Origin: Rhodovastum sp963714255
GTDB taxonomy: Bacteria > Pseudomonadota > Alphaproteobacteria > Acetobacterales > Acetobacteraceae
Length of the DNA: 64,000 bases
Assembly: GCA_963714255.1 (NCBI GenBank)
Contig: CAVQNU010000025.1
Span: 43,383 to 107,382 of the forward strand
Direction of reading: 5' to 3'
Shown: in pieces, positions 17,419 to 26,569 of the stretch
How positions within the stretch are numbered: position 1 is the first letter of the stretch
Layout of the letters: each line of letters begins with the position of its first letter
The notes under the pieces: model-generated
Seen by the model: the letters and a program-made list of their open reading frames with translations, nothing else
What the model was told of the DNA's origin: nothing
Database searches by the model: none
Program-made: the position numbers and the translations under genes

Positions 17419-20400
17419 ACGGCGCCTTCGCCCCCGCGCCGCACGGCGCGGGGGTTGCCGGGGCGTTGCCCCGGACCCCACCAGGGGCTTTGCCCCTGGA
17501 CCCGACCAAGGGGCAAAGCCCCTTGGAACCCACTCATGAGTTCTTGGGGCGTGCTGGCGCTTTGCGCGATGGGGCGCTGCGTGCCATGCGGATCGACGGC
17601 AGAACCCTGGACGTCCCTGATCGTTTCGTGAATGCGTTGCACCAGTTCGCCGCCGCGCACCGGCTTGCGCAGCAGCGAAAACCGTGCCCCGGCGGACCCG
17701 TCCATCGCCGCGACGGCATCGGCATGGGCGTAGCCGGTCAGCAGCAGGGCGGGCAGCCCGGGGCGGCGCGCCTGCGCCGCCTGGATGATGGCAATTCCGT
17801 CCATGCCAGGCATGGACAGATCGGTCACCAGAACGTCCACCGCATCCCCGGCGGCGAGCAGGGCGAGTGCCTCAGGTCCGCTGCCGGCCAGCAGCACGTC
17901 AAACCCCTCGTCCTCCAGAAACGCCGCGATCGTTTCGCGCACCAGGTCGTCATCGTCAACCAGCATGACGCGGCCCGACACCGGCAGCCTCGCGGGCCCG
18001 GATGCCCCCGTACCGGCATCGCCGGCCGGCGCCGCCGCGCAAGCGGCCTCGGGTAGCCACAGCGTCGCCGTGGTGCCCTCTCCGGGGGTGCTCTCGATGT
18101 TCAGGGCGCCGCCTGACTGCTCGGCAAATCCCTTGGCCATCGACAGGCCAAGCCCGGTTCCGATGCCGACTCCTTTGGTGGTGAAAAACGGCTCGGTCGC
18201 TCGCACGAGCGTGGCCGCATCCATACCGGCACCGGTATCGGCAACGCTCAGCCGCAGGTAGCGCCCCGGCGGCAGCCCGGCCGCGTGGACCGGCCCCTCC
18301 GGCGAGACGGCCTCGGCCGCGGCGGCCAGGACCAGCAGGCCGCCCTTCGGCATCGCGTCCCGTGCATTGGCGGCAAAATTGATCAGCACCGTCTCCAGCT
18401 GACCCTTGTCGGCCAGCAGCGACGGCAGACCGGCCGCCGCGCGGACCTCGACCTCGATGCCGGCCCCCAGCGTGTGAGTCAGCACTTCGCGCACACCAGC
18501 CAACAGGTCTGCCGCGTCCAGGCTTTCGGCGTGCAGGTCGGCGCGCCGGCCGAAGGCCAGCAGACGCCCGGTAATGCCAGCCCCCCGCCCGGTCGCCTCG
18601 ATCGCCAGCCGCGCCAGGCGGCGAACCCCGGCCTCGTCGGCCGGGTTGCGCTCGATCAGCCCGACCGCCCCCGCGATGGCCTGCAGCACGTTGTTGAAAT
18701 CATGCGCGATACCGCCGGCGAGCTGGCCGAGCGCCTGCAGCCGCTCGCCATGCGCGGCCCGCTTCTGCACCACCTCGCGGGCGGCGACTTCCGCGCGTAC
18801 GCGCGCCTCCAGCTCCTCGGTGAGGCGGCGCAACGCCGCTTCGGTCTCGCGGCTTGCGGTAATGTCGATGTTCAGCCCGACCATGCGTACCGCGTTCCCG
18901 TCGGCATCGCGCAGCACTTTGGCCCGGACGAGCAGCCAGCGGACCTCCCCGTCGGGCCGGAGGACGCGGTACTCGCTGTTATACGTCGCGCGTCCGCCGG
19001 TGAGCAGCGCGCACTCCTCGGACCATACCCGGTCGCGGTCTTCAGGATGCAGACTGTTCAGCCAGAACGCCACATCGGGATTCTCCGGCCGCGGCATGTA
19101 CCCGTGCAGCAGCCACTGCTCTTTCGACCAGATCACCGTGCCGGCGCGCACGTCCCATTCCCACACGCCAAAGCCCGCCGCGTCGCGGGCCAGCTGCAGG
19201 CGCACTTCGCTCTCGTGCAGCGCCGCCTCGAAGCGCTTGCGTTCGGTAATGTCGTCGAAGAAAACGATAATGCGCTCGGGCTTGCCCTCGGCGTCGCGCA
19301 GCAGCGATGCCGTCACCGCAACCCAGCCGCAGCTGCCATCCCGGCGCAGAAAGCGTTTCTGCATCGTCTGCACCGCAATCTCGCCGGCCAGCAGCGCGTT
19401 CATCTGGGCCAGATCGGCCTGCCGGTCATCGGGATGGGTTACGTCCTGGAATCGGGACCCGATCAGCGCGTCGCGGGCGTAGCCGGTAATCGCGCACAGC
19501 CTGTCATTGACCCTGAGCCAGGTGCCGTCCAGGCCAAGCTGGGCGATGCCGACCGCCGCCTGCTCGAACGTGGCACGGATCAGATCCTCGCTCTGGCGCA
19601 GCGCAGAGGTGATGCGCCGCTCCTCGGTCACGTCGCGGAAGAACGCCGTTACCCCGTCATGCGACGGGTAGGCATGCGCTTCGAACCAGGTCGCGAACGC
19701 GGGGGAATAGCCGACCGTATGGACCGGCTGGCCGCCCTCCATCGCCGCCCGGTAGCCGGCGGCGAAGACGCTGTCGCTGGTGCCGGGAAACGCCTCCCAC
19801 AGAACCTGGCCCACCAGGTCGCGGCCCTGCGCGACATGCGCCTTCGCGCGCGCGTTGAGATAGGTGATGCGCCAGGTGCGATCGAACACGATCACGCTGT
19901 CGGTCGTGCTTTCGAGCGCGGTGCGCAGGGCGCGCTCGCGGCTGTCGAGCGCCGCCGCCATGGCATCGAAGGCGGCGGCCAGGCGGCCGAATTCGCTGCG
20001 GTCGCCGCGCAGGCCGGTGCGGGCGGCGAGATCGCCGGCGCGCCAGCGGTCGGCCATCCCGAGCAGCCGGTTGACCGGCCGGCAAATCAGGCGCGGACCG
20101 AGCAGCGCGGTCAGCGCCAAAGCCAGTACGGCGCCGGCAACAATCAGCAGCAGCCCGGTGCGGGAGGCGCGGCTGACCGCAGCGAAGGCGATGTCCTGGT
20201 CCAGCCCGACCCAGATGCGCAACCGCCTGGGATCCGGACCCGGAGGCAAATACGCGGCGATTTGCCGGCGCCCGTCCAGGCTGGTCATCGGGACGACCCC
20301 GATCGCGTCGCCTTCCAGGGTGAACCGGTCCGTGGCCGGAATGGGCCGGCCGACATAGCGCGCAGCCTCGGGCGTGCGGGCGAGGATGACGCCGTTCCGG

Positions 20401-21035
20401 TCCGCAATCGAGGCGATCGCTTCCGGCGGCACGGGAAGACGCGCGAGCTGCTGACCCAGCCAGCCGATGTCGATCGCCACGACCGCCACGCCGGCCACCG
20501 CCCCGTCGTGGTTCCTGAACGGCTTGGCCATGGGCAGGGTCGGCCGCCCGGAGCGGCGGCCGATCGTGTAGCCGCCGGTGACGAAGTCCCCGGTTGCCAG
20601 GGCGGCGCGGAAAAACCCCCGGTCGGACTGGTCCTCGCTGCGATCGAACGGGCCTGAGGCGCAGATCCGGTGCCCGTCAAGGCCGATGATGGCGGCCGAA
20701 GTATACCGCGGCGATTGGCGTACCAGATCAACCAGCAGACGCTGGCAAAACTCCGGCTGATTGTCCTGCGCGCCGGGCGCGGCGCCGATCGCGTTCAGCA
20801 CCTGCTCCGCCCCGTCGGCGATCCGCTGCTGCTCGGCGCTGACGAGGCGCACGAGGCGCCGCGCTTCGTCTTCCACCAGTTGCAGGCGGACGCGATGGGC
20901 GTCGAATTCCGTATACGCCAGGAATGCCAGGGCGGGCACCAGGGCAATCGAGACGATGGCGAATAGTCTTGCCAGAAGGCTATGCAATGCCGTGCCCCGC
21001 GCCCCTTCCCGTTTTCGCAGGGTCCCGCAGCTCAC
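17406..21035 (-). CDS. hybrid sensor histidine kinase (dCache-HAMP-PAS3-HisKA-HATPase-REC)
   Basis: Membrane-bound hybrid histidine kinase, 1209 residues from a GTG start. A hydrophobic segment at about 20-40, a large periplasmic Cache-like region to about 285 and a second membrane segment near 290-315 are followed by HAMP and three PAS domains (about 375-745) with typical PAC ends (FFRDVTEERR, FFDDITERKR, GLNIDITASRE). HisKA has the phospho-acceptor His778 (GGIAHDFNNVLQ), then HATPase with the DTGAGM and GIGTGLGLSMAKG boxes, and a C-terminal receiver with Asp1072 (LVTDLSMPG). The last 43 residues are encoded by a palindromic repeat and end opposite glnA. The start is uncertain. The signal is unknown; a role in nitrogen control is not supported beyond adjacency to glnA. 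Confidence 0.9.
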   Translation of the reverse strand: MSCGTLRKREGARGTALHSLLARLFAIVSIALVPALAFLAYTEFDAHRVRLQLVEDEARRLVRLVSAEQQRIADGAEQVLNAIGAAPGAQDNQPEFCQRLLVDLVRQSPRYTSAAIIGLDGHRICASGPFDRSEDQSDRGFFRAALATGDFVTGGYTIGRRSGRPTLPMAKPFRNHDGAVAGVAVVAIDIGWLGQQLARLPVPPEAIASIADRNGVILARTPEAARYVGRPIPATDRFTLEGDAIGVVPMTSLDGRRQIAAYLPPGPDPRRLRIWVGLDQDIAFAAVSRASRTGLLLIVAGAVLALALTALLGPRLICRPVNRLLGMADRWRAGDLAARTGLRGDRSEFGRLAAAFDAMAAALDSRERALRTALESTTDSVIVFDRTWRITYLNARAKAHVAQGRDLVGQVLWEAFPGTSDSVFAAGYRAAMEGGQPVHTVGYSPAFATWFEAHAYPSHDGVTAFFRDVTEERRITSALRQSEDLIRATFEQAAVGIAQLGLDGTWLRVNDRLCAITGYARDALIGSRFQDVTHPDDRQADLAQMNALLAGEIAVQTMQKRFLRRDGSCGWVAVTASLLRDAEGKPERIIVFFDDITERKRFEAALHESEVRLQLARDAAGFGVWEWDVRAGTVIWSKEQWLLHGYMPRPENPDVAFWLNSLHPEDRDRVWSEECALLTGGRATYNSEYRVLRPDGEVRWLLVRAKVLRDADGNAVRMVGLNIDITASRETEAALRRLTEELEARVRAEVAAREVVQKRAAHGERLQALGQLAGGIAHDFNNVLQAIAGAVGLIERNPADEAGVRRLARLAIEATGRGAGITGRLLAFGRRADLHAESLDAADLLAGVREVLTHTLGAGIEVEVRAAAGLPSLLADKGQLETVLINFAANARDAMPKGGLLVLAAAAEAVSPEGPVHAAGLPPGRYLRLSVADTGAGMDAATLVRATEPFFTTKGVGIGTGLGLSMAKGFAEQSGGALNIESTPGEGTTATLWLPEAACAAAPAGDAGTGASGPARLPVSGRVMLVDDDDLVRETIAAFLEDEGFDVLLAGSGPEALALLAAGDAVDVLVTDLSMPGMDGIAIIQAAQARRPGLPALLLTGYAHADAVAAMDGSAGARFSLLRKPVRGGELVQRIHETIRDVQGSAVDPHGTQRPIAQSASTPQELMSGFQGALPLGRVQGQSPWWGPGQRPGNPRAVRRGGEGAVQTE
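17431..17535. repeat. hairpin plus palindromic element, copy 4 (between glnA and kinase)
   Basis: Starts with a 24-nt GC hairpin (17431-17454), probably the glnA transcript end although no U-tract follows. Then come three more stem-loops: CCGGGGC/GCCCCGG at 17459-17475, CAGGGGC/GCCCCTG, and AAGGGGC/GCCCCTT up to 17532. The ACCCCACCA and TGGAACCC linkers match other copies in the window. The frame of the hybrid kinase reads through the whole element on the minus strand. Confidence 0.78.
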
Positions 21036-21169
21036 AAGATTGTGCGTTGATCTGCGTCAAGCTTGGTTCGCCGCTTGCCGCGGTTTCACGGCTATTTAAC
21101 GTCCGCGCCTGTTGTTTGCGCCGCGCCAAGCAATTCTGCGCCAGGCGCCCGCATCTGGGCGTGTTGCCT

Positions 21170-21826
21170 CTAGCCGCCGGCGCGGTGGAGGAATCCGAGA
21201 ACCGCCGCGGCCACGTCCGCCTGCACCTGCCCGATCGGCCGGCTGGCATCGATCACCGCATGCCGTGCCGGCGCGGCGTCCGCCTGGTCGAGAAAACGCC
21301 GGCGCACCCGCTGGTGGAACGCCAGGCCGAGCTTTTCGAACCGGTCCTCCCGGCTGCCCGCCGCCTGCAGCCGTGCCAGGCCACGCGCGAGTGCGATCTC
21401 GGGATCGACATCGAGCAGCACGGTCAGGTCGGGCCAGAGATCGCCGGTGGACAGCGCATGCAGGGTGCGGATGTCGGCCTCCGGCAGCCCGCGCCCGCCG
21501 CCCTGATAGGCCAGGGTGGAGCCCACATACCGGTCCGACACCACCACCTGCCCGGCCGCAATGGCGGGGCGGATCACCCGTGCCACGTGCTGCGCCCGCG
21601 CCGCGGCCATCAGCAGCAACTCCGCCCGCGCTTCCCAGTCGTATGTCCCGCGTGCCAGCAGCAGGCCGCGGACAGCTTCGCCCTCCGCCGTGCCGCCGGG
21701 CTCGCGGGTCAGCCGCACCCCGCCCGGCAGATCGCCCAGCGCCGCGCCCAGATGCGCCAGCGCGCCGGTCTTGCCGCTGCCCTCGCCGCCCTCCAGGGCG
21801 ACGAACACGCCGGCGCGCGGCGGCAA
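21170..21826 (-). CDS. tmk: thymidylate kinase
   Basis: Cytosolic dTMP kinase, 218 residues, making dTDP for DNA synthesis. Visible motifs are the P-loop VALEGGEGSGK, the DR motif VVSDRYVGSTLAYQGGGRG, and LLDVDPEIALAR. The likely start is a TTG at 21826, only 3 nt after the carboxypeptidase stop; a GTG at 21808 is an alternative. It is the last gene of a same-strand run with mltB-like, rlpA and dac genes, a gene order seen in many alphaproteobacteria. Confidence 0.94.
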   Translation of the reverse strand: MPPRAGVFVALEGGEGSGKTGALAHLGAALGDLPGGVRLTREPGGTAEGEAVRGLLLARGTYDWEARAELLLMAAARAQHVARVIRPAIAAGQVVVSDRYVGSTLAYQGGGRGLPEADIRTLHALSTGDLWPDLTVLLDVDPEIALARGLARLQAAGSREDRFEKLGLAFHQRVRRRFLDQADAAPARHAVIDASRPIGQVQADVAAAVLGFLHRAGG

Positions 21827-21829
21827 GCT

Positions 21830-23092
21830 TCAGCTACCCGTCATGTAGTGGGTCAGCACCGCCAGGGCGCGGCCGGGCAGGCCCAGCCGCGGCACGTCGG
21901 CGCCGGCCAGCAACGGCACCTGCAGGTCGGGAACCCCCTGCCCGGTCACCGACAAATGCCCGAGCGTCGTGCCGCGGGTGATCGGGGCGGCGACCGGGCT
22001 GTCGTATTCCAGCGTGATCTTGGCGGTCTTGCGCCAGGCCCGCGGCATGGTCACCACCAGATCGCGCCCGCCCACCAGCGGCACCGTAAGCTGGGTGCCG
22101 AGCCAGACCTGGGCCTGTTCAACCGTGTCGCCGGCGGTGAACAGGGTGACGTTCTCGAACTCGCGGAACGACCATTCCAGCAGCCGCTCGCTTTCTTCGC
22201 CGCGCTGATGCATGGACGTCAGGCCGTTGACCACCAGCACCACCCGCCGCCCGCTGCGCTCCGCACTCGCCACCAGGCCGAAGCCGCCATCGTCGGTATG
22301 GCCGGTCTTCAGCCCGTCGGCGAGCCCCTTCTGCACCAGCGGGTTGCGGTTTTGCTGTTCGATGTTATTGTACTTAAAGCTTTTTTCGGAGTCGTATTTG
22401 TAGTATTCGGGGAAGTCCTGGATCAGCCGGCGGGCGAGCGTGGCGATGTCGCGCGCGCTCATGCGTTGTTCGGGGTCGGGCCAGCCGGTGGCGTTGCGGA
22501 AATTGGTGTGGTCCATTCCGAGTTCGCGCGCCTTCTGGTTCATCTGCTCGGCGAACTGCTCCTCCGAGCCCGCGATCGCCTCGGCGAAGACGATGCAGGC
22601 GTCGTTGCCGGACTGCACGATCACGCCGCGGATCAGGTCCTCGACCTTCACCTGCGAGCCGATCTGCACGAACATCTTCGAGCCGCCCATGCGCCAGGCG
22701 CGTTCGGAGACCGGCAGGTCCTGGTCGAGTTTCAGCCGGCCCGACTTCAACAGGCTGTAGACGATGTACATCGTCATCAGCTTGGTCATCGACGACGGCG
22801 GCATCGGCACGTCGGCGTCCTTGTCGAGCAGGGTGGCGCCGGTGGTGAAGTCGAGGATCACCGCCCAGCGCGCGGCGGTGTCGAGCGGGCCGAGCGGCGT
22901 GTTGGCGGGGCTGCCGGTCGGCGCCGCGGCTTCGGCCGGCCGGCGGGCACCGTGGGCCGCCGCCGGCGGACGCGCGCCCGGGCGCGGCGGGTGTGCCGGC
23001 TCGGCGGCGCGGACGGGCGCACCAACGCCGGCTGCGCCAAGGCTGACGGCGCCGAGGGCGGCACCCGCCAGCAGGAAACGACGGCTAAGCAT
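21830..23092 (-). CDS. D-alanyl-D-alanine carboxypeptidase (PBP5/6-like, DacA/DacC type)
   Basis: Serine-type peptidoglycan carboxypeptidase of the S11 family, 420 residues, which trims the terminal D-Ala of stem peptides in the periplasm. The N-terminal MLSRRFLLAGAALGAVSLG is a signal peptide of Tat-like appearance, followed by a Pro/Ala-rich linker. Active-site motifs are SMTK (PPSSMTKLMT), SGN (QSGNDACIVF) and KTG (GLKTGHTDDGG). A C-terminal PBP5_C-like beta domain and a short hydrophobic end suggest membrane association. It sits 3 nt from tmk and 33 nt after rlpA, so it belongs to the same cell-wall operon. Confidence 0.93.
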   Translation of the reverse strand: MLSRRFLLAGAALGAVSLGAAGVGAPVRAAEPAHPPRPGARPPAAAHGARRPAEAAAPTGSPANTPLGPLDTAARWAVILDFTTGATLLDKDADVPMPPSSMTKLMTMYIVYSLLKSGRLKLDQDLPVSERAWRMGGSKMFVQIGSQVKVEDLIRGVIVQSGNDACIVFAEAIAGSEEQFAEQMNQKARELGMDHTNFRNATGWPDPEQRMSARDIATLARRLIQDFPEYYKYDSEKSFKYNNIEQQNRNPLVQKGLADGLKTGHTDDGGFGLVASAERSGRRVVLVVNGLTSMHQRGEESERLLEWSFREFENVTLFTAGDTVEQAQVWLGTQLTVPLVGGRDLVVTMPRAWRKTAKITLEYDSPVAAPITRGTTLGHLSVTGQGVPDLQVPLLAGADVPRLGLPGRALAVLTHYMTGS

Positions 23093-23125
23093 GGGGTGAC
23101 ACTCCTTTCGCGGAACTCGAATCGC

Positions 23126-24031
23126 CTAGGGATCGTCCACGATGATGCGGGCATCAGATACGCCGGCAGCCAGCGCACGGTCCAGCGTGGCGTCGGCTTC
23201 CGCGATGTCGCGCAGCGGGCCGATGCGCACCCGCCAGGCGGCTTCCCGCGGGGCACGGCTGTCGGTCGAGACCCGCGCGTCCAGCCCGGCCAGCCGGCGC
23301 TGCATGATCGCCGCGTATTGCGGCCGGGTGAAGCTGCCGCATTCCACGTACAGCGCCCCGGGCGCGGGCGCGGTCCGCCAGACCTGTTCGGGCAGGCGCA
23401 GCGGCACGGTTTCGGCGGCACCGGCGGGCGCCGCCGCCGGCACCGAGGGCCCGGCCGCCGCAATTCGTACCCGGCCGGACTGTGCTGCCCCCGCGGGTGG
23501 GGCCAGGCTCTCGGCCTGCACGCTGCCGACCGGGGCCGACGCCATCTGCAACGGCGCCGCCGTGGCCAGCGCGGTGGCGAGTTGCCGGCTTTCGGTTTCC
23601 GCCAGCTCCACCCGCACCCGGAACGGGGCGGTGCCCGATACCCCCAGCAAGGCGGCGGCGCGCGGCGTCACTGCGATCAGCCGGCCGGGGGCTTCCGGGC
23701 CACGGTCGTTCAGGCGCACCAGAATGGCGCGCCCGGTCTGCAGGTTGGTCACCCGCGCCACCGCCGGCAGTTGCAGGGTGCGATGCGCGGCGGTCAGCAA
23801 GTCCGGGTCGAACGCCTCGCCGTCGGCGGTCGGCCCCGGGTCGCGGCTTAACACCGTGGCCAGCCCGGTGTCGGTGTAGGCGAACTGCTCGCGCGGATAG
23901 CGCCAGACCCCGCCGGTCCGGTAGGGCTCGCCCACCACGTAATGGGCCGGCGTCGGCACCGGCGCCGGCCCCCCCGGCGCGGTGCAGCCCGCCAGGGCCG
24001 CGGCCAGCAGCAGGGGGGCCGCGCGTCTCAA
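23126..24031 (-). CDS. rlpA: RlpA-type septal lytic transglycosylase lipoprotein with SPOR domain
   Basis: Lipoprotein of the RlpA family, 301 residues. The signal peptide ends in a lipobox (ALAGCTAP). The double-psi beta-barrel follows: YVVGEPYRTGGVWRYPRE, TADGEAFDPDLLTAAHRTLQLP, VRVTNLQTGRAILVRLNDRGPE with the catalytic Asp. The usual GLASWYG reads GLATVLS here, a noticeable departure in the first barrel strand. After an Ala/Pro-rich linker a C-terminal SPOR domain (about 225-300, LYVECGSFTRPQYA) should bind denuded septal glycan. Its ATG overlaps the stop of the MltB-like gene by 4 nt. Confidence 0.88.
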   Translation of the reverse strand: MRRAAPLLLAAALAGCTAPGGPAPVPTPAHYVVGEPYRTGGVWRYPREQFAYTDTGLATVLSRDPGPTADGEAFDPDLLTAAHRTLQLPAVARVTNLQTGRAILVRLNDRGPEAPGRLIAVTPRAAALLGVSGTAPFRVRVELAETESRQLATALATAAPLQMASAPVGSVQAESLAPPAGAAQSGRVRIAAAGPSVPAAAPAGAAETVPLRLPEQVWRTAPAPGALYVECGSFTRPQYAAIMQRRLAGLDARVSTDSRAPREAAWRVRIGPLRDIAEADATLDRALAAGVSDARIIVDDP

Positions 24032-25050
24032 TCGCCGATCCGGTCCGACAGCAGGCCGATGCTCAGCGCATAGTAGTCCGACGGGTTGTAGGCGCGCAGG
24101 GCGCGGAAATTGGCCGCGCTGACCAGGAACGCATCGCTCTGGATGCCGCCGGGCAGAATGACCGAGGCCGGCGCGTCACCAGGCGGCAAGGCCCGCCCGT
24201 CGAACGAAACCACGCCCAGCCTGGCCCATTCGGCCACCGGCCGTCGGGTGGCGCGCCCGGCCATGGCAGCCTCGAACCCGACGGGCAGGCGCGCCTGCAG
24301 TCCCCAGGGCAGATCCGCCTTCCAGCCTTCCATCGCCAGGTTGTTGGCGGTCGAGGCGAACACGTCGGGGAAACTGTTCCACATGTCGCGCCGCCCGTCG
24401 CCGTCGAAATCAACGGCGAAGCGGAGGAAACTGTCCGGCATGAACTGGGTCTGCCCCATCGCCCCGGCCCAGCTTCCCACCATCTTGTCGGCGGCGATGT
24501 CGCCGGCCTGGAGAATTTTCAGCGAATCCATCAATTCCTGGCGAAAGAACGCGCCGCGCCTGCCTTCCCAGGCCAGCGTCGCCACTGCCTCGATGACATT
24601 GATCCCACCCATCTGGCGGCCGTAATCGGATTCCAGGCCCCACAGCCCGACGATGATTCCGGGCGGCACGCCGTAGCGGTCCTGCACCCGGCGCAGCAGA
24701 TCGTGGTGCTTGGACAATTGCTCGCGGCCGCGCTGCACACGGGTGTCGTTGACGATCCGGGTGCGGTACTGCTCCCAGGTGAACTTCACCTCGGGCTGGT
24801 TGCGGTCGAGCTCGATGACCCGCCAGTTGATGTGCACGCCGGCGAAGGCGCTGTCGAGCACGGCGGATGAAATGCCCTTTTTCCGGGCTTCCTCCTCCAC
24901 CCCGGCGATATAGCGGGCGAAACTGGCCGCTTCCTCGGGGGTGGTGACGCGGGTTGGCTTCTGCGGCGCCTGCGCGAGGGCAGACGGAGCTGCGGAAAGG
25001 CCGGCGAGCGCGCTCGGCGCGGCGGCCAGCAGGAATCGGCGGTGCAACAT
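24028..25050 (-). CDS. lytic murein transglycosylase, MltB family
   Basis: Periplasmic lytic transglycosylase (SLT_2/MltB family), 340 residues from the ATG at 25050. A start 12 codons upstream would precede the signal peptide MLHRRFLLAAAPSALAGLSAAPSALAQ and is rejected. Family blocks are the catalytic region IIVGLWGLESDYGRQMGGINV with the Glu, AMGQTQFMPDSFLRFAVDFDGDG, and NFRALRAYNPSDYYALSIGLLSDRI at the C-terminus. It heads the mltB-like / rlpA / dac / tmk run. Confidence 0.92.
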   Translation of the reverse strand: MLHRRFLLAAAPSALAGLSAAPSALAQAPQKPTRVTTPEEAASFARYIAGVEEEARKKGISSAVLDSAFAGVHINWRVIELDRNQPEVKFTWEQYRTRIVNDTRVQRGREQLSKHHDLLRRVQDRYGVPPGIIVGLWGLESDYGRQMGGINVIEAVATLAWEGRRGAFFRQELMDSLKILQAGDIAADKMVGSWAGAMGQTQFMPDSFLRFAVDFDGDGRRDMWNSFPDVFASTANNLAMEGWKADLPWGLQARLPVGFEAAMAGRATRRPVAEWARLGVVSFDGRALPPGDAPASVILPGGIQSDAFLVSAANFRALRAYNPSDYYALSIGLLSDRIGD

Positions 25051-25179
25051 GGCGGCGGTGTGCCATGGCGGCGAAGCCGGCGGCAATCACAAGCTGATGT
25101 TAATGTCATTCACGAGCCGATCACACTGGCAATATGACTTGCCGGACGTGTAAGATTAACAGGTTCGGAGGAAACGAGA

Positions 25180-26568
25180 ATGGGAATCACCACCGACCTT
25201 GCCCGGTTCGGCGCCGCTGTCGCGCTGCAAGGGCTGCCGCCTGAAGTTGTCCGGCGCGCGCGTCTGCTCGCGCTCGACCTGATCGGCAACATCGTGCGTG
25301 GGCGCCACGAGACGGAAAGCGCGCAACCGATGCTCGGCGCCGCCCGTGCGCTTGGCCTCGGCGCCGGGCATGCCGGCGTGTTCGGTGACCCGTGCCGTTG
25401 GATTCCCGTCGGCGCCGCCTTCCTCAACGGCGCTTTCGGCCACTCGCTCGATTTCGACGACACCCACGCCGAAGCCTCGCTGCACCCGGGAACCGTGGTC
25501 ATCCCGGCGGCGCTGGCGGCCGGCGAGATGGCGGGGGCGAACGGAGCCGACGTGCTGGCCGGCATCGTCGCCGGCTACGAAGTGGCCTGCCGGGTGGCGT
25601 TGGCCCTGCCGGCGCGGGCGCATTACGATCGCGGCTTTCACCCCACCGCCACCTGCGGCACGTTCGGCGCGGCCGCGGCGGCCGGGCGGGTGCTCGGGCT
25701 GGATGCCGCGGGGATCGAATCGGCGTTCGGCATCGCGCTCAGCCAGACCTCGGGCAGCCTGCAGTTCCTGGCCAACGGCGCCTGGACCAAACGTTTCCAG
25801 GCCGGCTGGGCGGCAATGTCGGGACTGGTCGCGGCAACCCTCGCCGCCGAGGGGTTCATCGGCCCGGCAGCGGCGCTGGAAGGGCATTTCGGTTTCCTGC
25901 GCGCCCATGCGCCCGAGCCGATGCCCGCGCGCGCGGTGCAGGATCTCGGCCGCGAATTCGAACTGATGCGCACCGGGGTGAAGCGTTACCCGTCATGCCG
26001 CTATGGTCATGCCGGCATCGATGCGGCGCTGGCGCTGCGAGCGGCCCACCGGCTGCGCGCCGGCGAAATCACCGCCGTCACCTACGGCCTGTCGCAGGCC
26101 GGCATGCAGCTGATCGGCGAACCGGCGGCGCAGAAGGCCGATCCGCACAGCGTGGTGGATGGGCAGTTCAGCGGCCCCTTCGTCATCGCCTGTGCGCTGG
26201 TCACCGGCGCCATGGAGTGGAGCTCGTACCAGCACCTGCGCAACCCCGAGGTGCGGGCGCTCACGCCCAAGGTGCGCTGCGTGCACGATGCGGCGATGGA
26301 AGCGCTGGGTCCGATGGCCGGGCGCCTGACCATCCTGGCCCGCGGCGAGAGTTTCTCGCTGGTTGTGCCGGTGCCGGCCGGCGAGCCGGAAACGTTCCCC
26401 TCCCTCGGCGACCTGCGCGCCAAGTTCGACGCGCTGGCCACCCCGGTGCTGGGGCCGGATCGCACTGCCCGGCTGGCCGAGGCGGTACTGGCGATGGACA
26501 CGCTGAGCGATATCGCCCGGCTGACCCGGCTGGGTGCGCCGGTGCTGTCGGCACGGCTCGCGGGGTAG
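25180..26568 (+). CDS. MmgE/PrpD family protein
   Basis: Member of the MmgE/PrpD superfamily, 462 residues, which includes 2-methylcitrate dehydratase, cis-aconitate decarboxylase and other lyases or isomerases. Recognisable blocks are GHSLDFDDTHAEASLHPGTVVIPAALA, FHPTATCGTFGAAAAAGRVLGL, RFQAGWAAMSGLVAATLAAEGF and KRYPSCRYGHAGIDAAL. No prpB, prpC or acnA-like genes are nearby, so methylcitrate-cycle function is not supported and the substrate is unknown. An RBS-like GGAGG precedes the ATG. A composite palindromic element starts 2 nt after the stop. Confidence 0.88.
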   Translation: MGITTDLARFGAAVALQGLPPEVVRRARLLALDLIGNIVRGRHETESAQPMLGAARALGLGAGHAGVFGDPCRWIPVGAAFLNGAFGHSLDFDDTHAEASLHPGTVVIPAALAAGEMAGANGADVLAGIVAGYEVACRVALALPARAHYDRGFHPTATCGTFGAAAAAGRVLGLDAAGIESAFGIALSQTSGSLQFLANGAWTKRFQAGWAAMSGLVAATLAAEGFIGPAAALEGHFGFLRAHAPEPMPARAVQDLGREFELMRTGVKRYPSCRYGHAGIDAALALRAAHRLRAGEITAVTYGLSQAGMQLIGEPAAQKADPHSVVDGQFSGPFVIACALVTGAMEWSSYQHLRNPEVRALTPKVRCVHDAAMEALGPMAGRLTILARGESFSLVVPVPAGEPETFPSLGDLRAKFDALATPVLGPDRTARLAEAVLAMDTLSDIARLTRLGAPVLSARLAG

Positions 26569-26569
26569 G

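Noticed and set aside
18285..20657. 790-codon plus-strand open frame opposite the hybrid kinase
   Set aside because: The opposite strand has unmistakable PAS, HisKA and HATPase motifs; this frame shows only shadow composition.
20924..23851. 975-codon plus-strand open frame across tmk, dac and rlpA
   Set aside because: It spans three well-supported minus-strand genes and their gaps and contains no recognisable domain.
25180..26568. 2-methylcitrate dehydratase PrpD
   Set aside because: No prpB or prpC nearby and the superfamily covers many activities; only the family name is supported.
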